Of a stretch of 64,000 nucleotides of DNA, positions 33,678 to 43,808 are shown in pieces. Numbering within the stretch: position 1 is the stretch's first letter; each line of letters opens with the position of its first letter. The notes beneath the pieces are model-generated. The model was not told where the DNA came from and ran no database searches. It saw only the letters and a list, made by a program, of their open reading frames with translations. Both the position numbers and the translations under genes were made by a program. This DNA is from Drechslerella dactyloides (lineage: Eukaryota; Ascomycota; Orbiliomycetes; Orbiliales; Orbiliaceae), in assembly GCA_020064725.1 (NCBI GenBank), contig JAGTWJ010000019.1:1364001-1428000 (forward strand), given 5' to 3'.

Positions 33678-35408
33678 AAGCGTGTTTTGAAAAGCATTTT
33701 TGTTGCAAGCGTGCTTTGTGGAAGATACCAAATACATGAATCTCGCGAGAGACCCCCGTGTTCTATCTACTAGTTTGACTTCGACCAGGTGACAAGACAA
33801 TGGCGGATGGTGCGCGTGTTGCAAGCGAGATGGAATATTTTGAGTCAGTATCAGGAGCCGCAAACGAAACGTAATGCTGGAGCTTGCATTAACTAATATC
33901 GGTGCATGCTGGGCTTCAGTTACACATGCAGGCAGAAATATCGCGATAAGCACAGCATGTCTATTTATTTGCGGCGCTAGAGAATCTGTTATCTGGAGCG
34001 CTGAGCTGAGAACAGCGACTCGGCTGAGCTCCCGGCAGGCGTCTCGGGCTGCATACGGCTCATTAGCCATCGGCAGGTTTGCTATCTCGCATTTGCGCAG
34101 GGGTTCAAGAAGGCATCGAGATGAGTTCGAAGCACAGCAGGAGAGTAACGTTTGTCGCACAGCAAACCTCAAACCCAACCTGTAGCAGGCGTCGAGGATC
34201 TGTCCCGTAGCCACTCCCGTGCCATGAGCAACTGCCCGTTTACGACGATGTCTGTGACAAGCCCAACTGTTGGAAATGCATCTATTTGAAATCGGATCGA
34301 GCTATAGGAATAGAAATTTTGCTGAGATCCGGCAGCCGGGCGCAGCTGCGGCAAGTGGGGGCCAATATAAGAACTGCGGGCTGACCGGGTCGCATGAATC
34401 CGGTCTGGCGGGCGGGCATCGCAATTGGCTGGCATCGCTACAACCCAGGCAGTTTCCCACAGCCACCCATCATCATCCCACTCTTCAACTATTAAACTCC
34501 TCCGCGAAGGACGCTGGAATACCTGTCATCCGACCTCCCGATAACCCCACGCTCGCTCCATACTAAGTGGTTTCTCGTCTGGCCTTCTCCTCTTCTTCGA
34601 TCCCCTTATCGGTCGCTGCCAGCCATTTCCGCCGCTGTGGCCGCCGCCATCGTGCTCAACAGAGAAAACGATCCGATAGACCGCGATACGAAAGCCCGAC
34701 TTGGTCGAAGGACTGAATAGAAAAAAACAAAAATAAAATCAGCGGTAGCAATACGGCCGCCCGATACGATACTTTCAGACATATAATACAGCCCCTGGCC
34801 GCAGGAGGGCTTTCCTGGTCTTCTTTCAAGATGCCTACTGCAACTTTGGTCGTCAGAGCGAGGAGGACGATGCGGCACCTACAGAGCGTTTACCTGTGGG
34901 ACAGGATAGTACGTACACGTATACACTCGATCACAATCATCAACTTAGCTTCGGAACGCCGCTCTGCAGATTTACTTTGCCCATGGCTGCCTCTTTCTTG
35001 AACAGACAGCATCTTTGCTTTGACGTTTGCCTGCGGGCGGGCGATGTTTGTGCTGCCGGAATACAAGTTGCTCTTTAGACCTTGTTCGGCGGCGGCGATG
35101 AGGTCATGACATCGTCAAATAGCTCTTGCCTCACGCCGGTTTCCGAACCGAGCGGCATCCCTACTGCCTTTCCTCCCATTCCGAACATCGGCCATTATCA
35201 TAATTCCGTTTTCATTGGCACATCTTGACCTATTCTACTTGTGCATTTCCCATTTCAGCTGTTGCCTTGACATTATAGTTTCCCTTGTCTTCACCGCGAG
35301 CTCCTGCCTCAAGCCCAAGCTCTCAACGCGACACCCTGCTAACATCCAGTATCGCCATTCAAACAGCCTGTCATACCACTCTTCATCTTCACCATACAAC
35401 TCATCATC
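33678..35408. other. Intergenic region between TRS65 and the Mpv17 gene
   Basis: About 1.7 kb with no convincing gene. The 218-residue minus-strand frame at 33561-34214 opens at GTG, overlaps the end of TRS65 and has no motif. The last 200 bp upstream of 35409 is C/T- and A-rich leader-like DNA with TCATCA runs. Confidence 0.45.
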
Positions 35409-36256
35409 ATGGCCAGATTCATCGCCGTTTTCAACGAGTCCTTTGAGAAGAGGCCCATCCTAACCATGATGGTCTCCAATGCCGTACGTCAACCCATCGA
35501 TGTCTTGCCACCTAGTCTCCTGCATCCTACGGTAGCTAACTAATCCAATACAGGTCCTAAACAGCATCGCGGACACCGTCGCCCAGACGATTACCATAAT
35601 CCGCGAACGGGCCCTCCGTAAACCATTCGGCCCAAGGCTACCACAAGACCGAATCGCCATCGAAATCGGCGAGTTGGACAACAAATTGCCCGATGCCCTC
35701 CACAAAGGCGAGCTGATCCCGCCGTCGGACTTCCTTCCCCCGCCATTCGAATTCGACCGACTCGCAAGATTTGCCTTTTGGGGATTTATGCTGGCACCTG
35801 CGCAGTTCACCTGGTTCAAGTTCCTAGGAAAGACGTTCCCAATTGCGCCGAAGTCCGCGGCAATGGGCCCTGCTCTGAAGCGGGTAGCTTGTGACCAATT
35901 GATCTTTGCGCCGGTTGGTCTAGCGGGTTTCTTCACCTTCATGGTAAGCTCCTTCCCCGCCCTCGTGTATCCTTTCTTTCCTTCCATACTGCTGGAACCA
36001 TGCTTACCTGGATGTGTGGTAGACTGTCGCAGAAGGTGGGGGGACAGAGCAAGTCAAGAACAAGTTTTCGAATGTATACATGTCCGCCCTACGATCAAAC
36101 TACCTGCTCTGGCCGGCTGTGCAAATTATCAACTTCCGTCTCATGCCCCTGCAGTTCCAGCTGCCGTTCGCATCATCCGTCGGAATTCTATGGACGACCT
36201 ATCTGTCACTGACGAACAGCGCAGCCGATGTCCAAGAAGAAGAGTACCTTCCGTGA
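35409..36256 (+). CDS. Mpv17/PMP22-family inner-organelle membrane protein
   Basis: Small four-helix membrane protein of the Mpv17/PMP22/Sym1 family, found in mitochondrial inner membrane or peroxisomes, with a presumed channel or stress role. Exons 35409-35483, 35554-35943 and 36023-36256 give 232 aa. Family features: N-terminal FEKRPILTMMVSNAVLNSIADTVAQ, the central AFWGFMLAPAQFTWFKFL (compare GxxxxGPxxHxWY), KRVACDQLIFAPVGLAGFFTFM and the C-terminal signature NYLLWPAVQIINFRLMPLQF. It lacks an obvious peroxisomal signal. The typical Pro-His pair of the central motif is replaced by AP-Q-F. Compartment not decidable from sequence. Confidence 0.9.
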
Positions 36257-37244
36257 GGGACGCCTAGCCTACGGAAATGTGCTTGTGTGGGATGCATATA
36301 GAGGTGTAGTTGGCTCTTAGGACTAGGTGCCTATTATTTGTAAAAATGGCATCATAGATGGCGGGTTTCTGTTGGGCATATGCCGGGATATCCTCGGAGA
36401 CTTCCGATTGATGCTTAACGGCTTTTTCTGTCTTTACCGGTTGTCTTGCATTTGGAGGGACAGTTATGCTCTTGTCTTTGGCTTGAGATGTGTTCTTATG
36501 CGCTTTTGTTCTGCTGTTATAGACTCGGCCGGGCTGGGACTGCATCTTTCTCTGGCGTTAGAAATGGCGGTTCCGGGGAACAGTGATTCTGTTGGATTAC
36601 GCACTGTATTACTTAACTAGACAGCATACACTGTTTTTACATCCGGAGTAGTCTTTACTATATACGAGTACGAAGAAAAGTTTGAATCGAAATGTTTTCA
36701 GAGGATGTTGGAAGGGAGATGGTACAATCTTCTATGGTCTCAAACGGTAACATCACATAGTTCGATCAATACCGAGACTTATACTAGTGAGGATATGACT
36801 GCAGTTACGTAGGTGGACCTGACTAGGCTCTTAACGGCCAGACTCGATATATCGATAAGCTGCTCCGATATATATTACCGAGAGGTCGCCAAGGGTCCAA
36901 CGTCTGCGATATCCTACGAAATCAATTCTGGTTCGGGCAGTTGTATGCAATTGTAGGAGCTTGTCATAAGGCCATGGCTTGCGTTTGTATCGAATTCGAA
37001 AGACGTCTTACTATACAGTCTGAAAACGATACCGAGGGTAGCTTATGATGCCGGTATACTAGGGCTTACTTTTCTTTCCCCCGCTCGCTCGCTCGCTCTC
37101 TCTTGATCAAAAAACGGTTTTCTATAACGCTGCGTTTCCATCGTGAACTTTCGTAATTAGCAATTAGTGAACATCATGGGGAGCTCATGCATGTATGTAT
37201 CCTATTCCGTCTCCTCAAATCCGGACAAGAAATAGCACACGGGG

Positions 37245-37309
37245 TGGTCTCGTAAACCAGATCGCACGAAGTGCGCCTGCACTTCGTGCGTGTCTGGCCC
37301 GCGAGACCA
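37245..37309. mobile_element. 65-bp palindromic miniature element with perfect 8-bp flanking repeat
   Basis: The two 30-31-nt arms (starting TGGTCTCG and ending CGAGACCA) are inverted copies separated by only four bases; they differ by four transitions and one small indel. The element is bounded on both sides by ACACGGGG (37237-37244 and 37310-37317), an 8-bp direct repeat that looks like a target-site duplication, the size made by hAT-type transposases. No coding capacity, so non-autonomous. The element identity is inference from structure. Confidence 0.7.
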
Positions 37310-37599
37310 ACACGGGGGCGGGATTTTCATCCGACTGCGATCCTACGCCGAATTACTCATGCAGGTGGTAGCCCGTGTAGTTGGACAATATGCCATTCTA
37401 CCACGCATATATTGGTCAATGTAGCTAGAACCATGAATATCTGAAACTTCCATTGTACTCCTATCATTCTCTGATTTAAACAGGGTATATTCGCGTCGAT
37501 CAGCCGTTCGGCACGAAGATAGGTATCCGCAATTGCGGAAGTAGCTAGTATGCTCCCCGAAATGCCTAGAAGGAGCTTGTGTATACGTACTATTTCCTT

Positions 37600-37634
37600 C
37601 GCAGCCAAAGGAAGGCGTCTGGCTTGCGAGACAA
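37600..37634. mobile_element. Short related inverted-repeat element flanked by 12-bp direct repeat
   Basis: The right end reads GTCTGGCTTGCGAGACAA (reverse strand TTGTCTCGCAAGCCAGAC); the left end carries a shortened inverted match (CGCAGCCA). TACTATTTCCTT occurs immediately on both sides (37588-37599 and 37635-37646). Probably a decayed member of the family at 37245. Confidence 0.5.
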
Positions 37635-37978
37635 TACTATTTCCTTGATTTACTAACCTTAACATAATTGACTGTATAGTATTATGCCCTTCGCCGGCTC
37701 AACGACTGACAGTCTGATTTACGAGAAGAAATATACCGAACAACTTTTGCCGGCGCGCTAGCTAAGTCAATCTCAAAATACAACAATTGGGTATGACTCG
37801 TAAGACATGTAAAGAATCCCGCTTTACTGATAACAATAGACAAACTATTTGGCACAAAGAAACTTTCGCTTACGCTGATTATATCTTGAACAATTACAAT
37901 TTGAAATGGGAGCAGTCGTATCTCATATGTATACCTTTTTTTCAAAATGCTGCATCAAATGCGGAAAACCAGACCTCA

Positions 37979-38695
37979 TCAATCATGATGCAGCGGGGCG
38001 GACCTTCGAGGCCTTACAGCAGCGGCAAGTTCGACGTTCATAGGGTGTAAAGAAGATGGCGCTAGTAATCTCCAGCCCCGGAAGCAGAACCTCTCGTTAC
38101 CCCATACCCGTAAATTTGCGAGATATCTGTCAATGTAAACTTCGAGTTTTGCGACATCGGCTTGTCGACAACCCCAGTCCACAAGCATTGAAGCCAAGTA
38201 ATCCGATTGGTGGTGCGGATCAACAGCTAGGTAGTCACACACTATCTAATCATCAGTATTACCGGGTAAACCGACAGTAGTTCCAGATAACTGATACTGG
38301 TATCAAAATGACTTACTCCAATGGGGCCGATCCCCCATGACTCTTGACCTGTTGCGAGCCACATTGCTCCAGAGTGCCTCAGTTAGATCTGCTCCCCAAT
38401 CGAGGGGAAAATCTGGTACTGGGGCTTCATTCTGGCGTCCCCTCGGTTGTGGCACATTCCACCTGGAGAAGGCGACAACCTTTCCATCCTGATTTTCAGT
38501 AACAAAAGTCATGACAGAACGTGGGCCGGCTTGGATCCCCATTCTCCAGACGTCGCTCCACCATTGAGAGGTTGTAGAGCTGCCGCTATCACCGGCTCCA
38601 TACGAGGAAAGCCAAAGCCGAGTGATATCCTCGACGTCTTCATACCTCGCTGCTCTCACTTTGAAGCCAGCTGGAGGCTTGTGGTGAATGGTTGA
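37979..38695 (-). pseudogene. Decayed GNAT-family N-acetyltransferase
   Basis: Two exon-like pieces (upstream part to 38317, then 38241-37979, joined by a GTAAGT..TAG intron) give a fungal GNAT pattern: FKVRAARYEDVEDITRLWLSSY, SVMTFVTENQDGKVVAFSRWN, ARNRSRVMGDRPHW, YLAVDPHHQ, LASMLVDWGCRQADVAKLEVYID. No in-frame ATG precedes the first block (the apparent start at 38659 is GTG). The acetyl-CoA-binding loop, normally Q/R-x-x-G-x-G/A after YLAVDP.HQ, reads SDYLA, so key glycines are gone. The C-terminal YEKFGF-like segment is also degraded. Likely a relic rather than a working enzyme, though a missing 5' exon is possible. Confidence 0.55.
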
Positions 38696-41476
38696 ATCAT
38701 GGAAGCAGGGATTCTTAACATTTTTGGCTGGCGTCCATGAAATCGACGTATCAAAACTACCAACGGTTAGTGCGAAGGTCCTAGAAGTATGGATTGACTG
38801 CTTAGACTATACAGGGAAGGGTTCTAGACTAACAGATTGGTAGATACAACGACAGGCTTAGTGAATATGGGTACCTCATGAGCTCTCTGCCTTTTGATGA
38901 TGCTCCTGGGCCATAGGGAATTTGCTAGGCTCCGGCGAGATAGCGTTCGCTTCGTGAAAGTGTTCATCATGATTGAGGTTAATGATGATAAAAGCTTGAC
39001 TTAATTGACTAACTGAATACAAGTCAGATTGACACTGCTAAAGCATTAGCAATAGTACGGTGGATTCTAGCGCGTATATATACATATATCTCAAGCAGCT
39101 TGGACCCGGAAATTCTCAAGTTCAATTAATTCTGTCTTAGAACCTCTTGATGGTCTGTATTTTGTGGCGATTGCAAATTCCTGAGCTAGAGAAAGACGTG
39201 GTAGTAATTCCAGCTCGCAAGATGGGCACGGCTCGCGGGTATATGTTTTTACGAATTTGGCGATCGTATCTACTTCACATCGCACATTTTGGTGCTTCCA
39301 TGCTATCAAAACTTAACCTATCATTTCCGGTTATAGAATATCTTTGAAGTGAAACCCTCCGAATTGGTCGTTCTATACTAACTTAATCGGATTATAGGAT
39401 CCTTAATACTAACTGGTCTCGCAAGCCAAACCCACACAGTTCCAATCCCAACCGGAGACGGTCTCGAACCCAAGTTGTTCGAGACAATACTGCCAAAACG
39501 CTTTTCCAGAAGTGACTTTTACGTCCTAGCTCCGGCAAATTTATCAGTCTCACTACTGGTTAATTATAAGGTTTATATGTTTCCGATCATGAGGCCTCGA
39601 GATTGATCTTGCGGGTTCAAGTTTTGACCCAAAAGTGGACTGTCCATCCGTGCACGAGTATGTGACAAAGGGGTCGTATAACGAGTACAGCGAACGTTCC
39701 TATCGCCCGACATCTCGCTTCTAACCTTTCGGATCGGGAGGATATCTTCCGGCTTGGCGGGAACCTTCGAGGCTGACCTCTCGCGGGTTCGTTAGCGTCC
39801 ACTAGGTTACCCATCCAATGGGTATTCGGATGACTCGAGCCTGTAACCGCGAGCCGCGCAGCGCTCCTGCAACGTGCCTAGCGTTAAAAATTCCCGGTGC
39901 TTCCTAAACTTTAAACTTCATAGTAAATTTTCCGAGACGGAGGAGTTCTTATCGAGATTGAGACTCCGAATGAATTCATGTTGCTGCTATCAGCAAATCC
40001 GGAAAAAAGCGGCTGCATCGTGGCAGGCAAACTAGGTTGCAGGAACTAGAAAAGTGATAGTCACGTTCAATGCGGTCCCGGGGATGCCGCCAACAGGGTA
40101 GTTCTATAGCCATGTGGGGCATGTAGTGCACCAGCGCGACGGGATCGGTTGAAGCTGCCAGAGTTAACTTAGAATAGTCATGACCTTCAGCTCAAGTTAT
40201 CCAGTCGTATATCTTGCTAACCTATTATGATCTCAATTAGTCTTATTTTGGACCGACAAATTGCGACGTTTACATCCCGAGCCTATGTTTACACAGAGCG
40301 TAGTATTGTGATATGTGGGGCATTATATTACCCTATCTGGACGGTAAAACGACGTTTTGTACAGCTGCACAATCTGACGTTTTAGGTGAATCCTATATAG
40401 CTATGCACCCGAAATCCTGATATGCACATCAGATATCAAAACCTGCTGACGCACGAATCTCCGGACATAGATTGATCATATGGCGGTATAGGACGTAGGT
40501 CGCTCGATTTGTGATGAGAGAATCCAATACTATGTTGTCTCTATTGATGAACCGCATACTCGTTCTCGGAGCCTAGAATTCGATACTATTTTTTGCTTAA
40601 GAAATGCGTCTAACGCAACTTTCAGGCTAGTAGTTTTACATATTCCTTGCAAGCTTACCCCTCGGTTCATCTTGCCTGCATACAGCCGTATTCTTTAGTT
40701 TCTCCAAGCCGTCCAAGACTGACTCGGTATCAAAGTCTATACCGTTTATGAAAACGTCATGTACCTCACAGACTCGGTAGAACTTCGGCAAATTGCATCG
40801 TATTTTCTAAGATGGGTAGACGTTATAGTATACTTGAGTACTAATATACGTTCACATAATACGGCATACTCGAGTGGATATAGTAGAGGCTTAGATGCGT
40901 TTATATTTGCCGAATTACTCTTTGCCGCTTTTTTGTTATCGATCTAACCGCACGCATATCATATGGCTGACTGCCTAAAAACTTCATAAACTTTAATATT
41001 GTAAGTATATACATGTGCTGGACGTGAAACCGCAAGCACATCCTCGAAATATTTCTTTCCCGAGCCGTGAGTCTGCATTATCGGGGGTCTATTTAGAACT
41101 ATAGCAAACTTGATTATCAACGGGCCAATAGTCAGTAGGAATGTGAGTACGGATGTGATCACGAAGAGCTAATGCCTCCGAATTTGAGCTTCGACTTACG
41201 GAAATACAAACTCGGTGGACGGATTCTATATATTTGCGTCGGCTTTGCATTGGTAATTAGGCTTAGTTTATATGAATTAATGCGAGATTCGTATCATTAA
41301 CTCAACATAGTATCCTAAAATCATCTATATAAAATAGTATTTTCTTGGGCCTCGCCAACTAAAGGGTGATATTTATCATCCTGCGAGTGTAAACACTATT
41401 AGACAATTATTTCAAAAAATTCCTACATAAAATTCTTGATCACGCAATAGCTCCCCAGCAATAACAATATTTCAAA
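38696..41476. other. Gene-poor AT-rich region
   Basis: About 2.8 kb without a convincing gene. A GC-richer patch near 39640-39860 is open on the minus strand (39617-39814) but has no recognisable motif. A palindromic element lies at 39414-39486. The rest is AT-rich DNA with short, motif-free frames. Confidence 0.5.
39414..39486. mobile_element. 73-bp palindromic element of the TGTCTCG family
   Basis: Starts TGGTCTCGCAAGCC and ends in TTCGAGACA. An inner perfect 9-bp inverted repeat GTCTCGAAC/GTTCGAGAC (39461-39469 and 39477-39485) sits at the right side. The outer flanks ATACTAAC (39406-39413) and ATACTGCC (39487-39494) match at 6 of 8 positions, as an eroded target duplication might. Confidence 0.5.
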
Positions 41477-42693
41477 ATGACGATTGAAGAGAACGGAACC
41501 CAGCAATGTAACGCCATAGCCATGGCTAGCGGGAACACATATAATGAGAACTGCCATCAGCAGACGCTCATTATGGAAGGCTCCTTGCCTTTATTCGATG
41601 ATATCAAGCTTGGTAAGTGCCCTAGTATTAATACCAAGTTATATACAGTCACTCATCTATGAAATTGTCAGAATCAAATCTTACGATAGCCGACTATGGC
41701 TGCTCCCAGGGCGGTAATTCGTAAGTATTTAACTACTTGTTGCATAACTACAATGCAATCACTAACATGATATATATTAGGATTCCTGTTGTGAACAGAA
41801 TTCTCAGCCGCGTGCCATCTGGCGCTACGGTCTCTCTAGTTTTTGAAGACTTGCCTTCCAATGAATACACAAGTCTCATAAAACTTCTCCCTCGATTGTT
41901 TGGCTCATATTCTTCCCTGAAGCTCTATCCATCACTGGTTCCGAAATCTTTCTATGAATCTGTCGTCCCATCTGGGAGTGTGGATTTAGGGTATACTCTC
42001 AGTACCATCCACTGGCTCAAGAAAATGCCCCTTCCCAAGCCCCCAACGGAGACTGTGGCAGAATACTACGATAAAAGAGATTCTCGCAACTCCGCTGCTG
42101 CGAAAGAGGATTTGAGAGATTTCCTGACTTTGCGCGGTCAAGAAATCAAAAGCGGTGGCCATTTGGTTATCGCGTGTTTTGGCAGTTTCACTAAAGAAGA
42201 GATAGCCCACTATAAAGACGCTCTTATATTGCGTCACAGGGTTTTGTTCCAGGGTATGGAAACGCTTGCAAATGAAGGAAAGCTGCCTCTAGAGGTTATG
42301 GAAAGAATCAATGTGCCCATATACGATCGCTCGGAGAAGGAACTTTTTTCCGGTATCGACGAGCTGAAAGATACGTGGGTTGTTGACAAATACTATAGGA
42401 AGATGGTACATCATCCAGCCTATTATAAGTTCTTGAAAGCGTGCGAGGATGCAGGCCAAAATGAGAGTGAGAAAATTAAGGCCGCGAAGGAATATGCAGG
42501 AACCTTGATAGACTGGCTCATTGCGGTTTTTGGAGATATGATCTTGGGGTGGTGGAGGGAATCAGGGGTCGAAGAAGCCGCGATTGATGGATTGCATCAA
42601 GAATTTCTGATTCGCGCGAAGGATCTACTTTGGAAAGAAGGCCCAGGTGGTGCTGAAATTCCCATCATGTATACCAGGCTTAAGAGAGTTTAA
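41477..42693 (+). CDS. SABATH-type SAM-dependent carboxyl methyltransferase
   Basis: Member of the SABATH family (Methyltransf_7), which methylates carboxyl groups of small acids such as salicylate, jasmonate or farnesoate, and some N atoms. Exons 41477-41612, 41672-41720 and 41781-42693 give 365 aa, the typical length. Motifs: AMASGNTYNENCHQQ (SAM/substrate contact, usually GGxGxxSYxxNSxxQ), ADYGCSQGGNS (SAM-binding motif I), LVFEDLPSNEYTSL (compare LNDLPGNDFN), GSVDLGYTLSTIHWLKKMP (compare SSYSLMWLSxxP), GGHLVIACFG and a C-terminal ARAKD-like helix. Substrate cannot be read from sequence. It lies in AT-rich accessory DNA about 1.1 kb from a codirectional alpha/beta hydrolase. Confidence 0.88.
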
Positions 42694-43808
42694 GACGCAG
42701 GTCTTGATGTCGAAGGCAAGACTCACAATGAATATCGCGGGAAGAGCATAACCGGCGTAGCTTATCCGCAATGCAAACCACGAAGTGCCGATAGTGCTTC
42801 CAAAATGTTTTCCTCCGATTATTATACTCGCTATGAATGCGCTGAGGAAGCCTTATTTCGACGCCCGGAGCCCACTGTTTTCGAGATGCTTTGTACGACT
42901 ATTTCGCCACACTGTGTGCATGCAATACATCGTATCCAGCTCATGATAGCCAAGGACTTGACTAAGTCCTTATCTTAGTAAGGAGTTAGTTCATGATGCC
43001 TTTCGGCTTAAGTATCCAGAATTATAGACTACATGGTGAGATGAGTGGGGCAGGTTTCGCTTTACAGCTAGTATGATTTGCATAGCTCAAAAGGCCCGAA
43101 TGTTCCCGATGGTGGGCCTTCTGGGAGCCATGAGCTCGGATTTCGTGCACATAAAGTTCGAAATCTCGCAGTAGTTTACCGTTTGAGGTTAAGAAGGAGA
43201 TTCAATTGGAGTTTAACCAATATGGAGACTAGATAGTCTCAAAATTCGATGGAGTGCATCTACGCCAATTTGGGTGACTTTTACGTTCCCAGCTGACCAG
43301 TTAGCCCTGCGCATGCGTCTAAGTATATATCTAGCCTAGTTACATAAATTGCACAACAAGACCTTCTCTTCAGACCTCCTGTTCCGCTATTCCTCATTGC
43401 AACCCCAGTACTCCCAGGATTCTGCTATTCTTATCTTTATTGTCCCCAATCTTCGATCTATTCAGGAAAAGACATTCACAGCTGTGTTATTATGTCATTG
43501 TATCCACCTCACTTCTGAGTACCGACACACTGGATCCGAGATATCCTATTGCAGCTACCAGGATACTACGCCGATACTGATTAATATTAGGCTGCGTGCA
43601 GGACTGCTAAACAGGTATGAGGGCCACTTAAATTTATTGGTAACTGCAAACCTGGGAGAAAATGATCTCTTGGTTAACAAGGTAATGGATTCGCATGAGT
43701 AGACGAACTCTTCGACAAAGATGCTAGCTTGGAACAAGCTCTACCTGCGTATTATCTCATATATCCACTATAACATAGACGTATTCATCGTCAGCTCGAC
43801 GATCTGAG
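42694..43808. other. Intergenic region between methyltransferase and hydrolase
   Basis: AT-rich, with no motif-bearing frame. The 117-residue frame at 43349-43702 has no recognisable features. Presumably contains the 3' UTR of the methyltransferase and the hydrolase promoter. Confidence 0.45.

Larger units (their letters stand above)
36257..37978. other. Gene-poor AT-rich region with two miniature palindromic elements
   Basis: Composition drops sharply in GC after the Mpv17 gene. No gene is seen. Two short inverted-repeat elements with flanking direct repeats are annotated at 37245-37309 and 37600-37634. Confidence 0.55.

Noticed and set aside
33561..34214. 217-codon minus-strand frame overlapping the TRS65 end
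   Set aside because: Opens at GTG, no family motif, no splice or promoter context.
37261..37290. Possible CRISPR-like or terminator hairpin
   Set aside because: A single palindrome without spaced repeats, in a eukaryotic genome; its flanking 8-bp duplication fits a mobile element better.
39600..39860. GC-richer patch, first suspected to be a tRNA or transposon fragment
   Set aside because: I could not fold a cloverleaf or find intact B-box spacing, and the 65-codon frame has no transposase or polyprotein motif.
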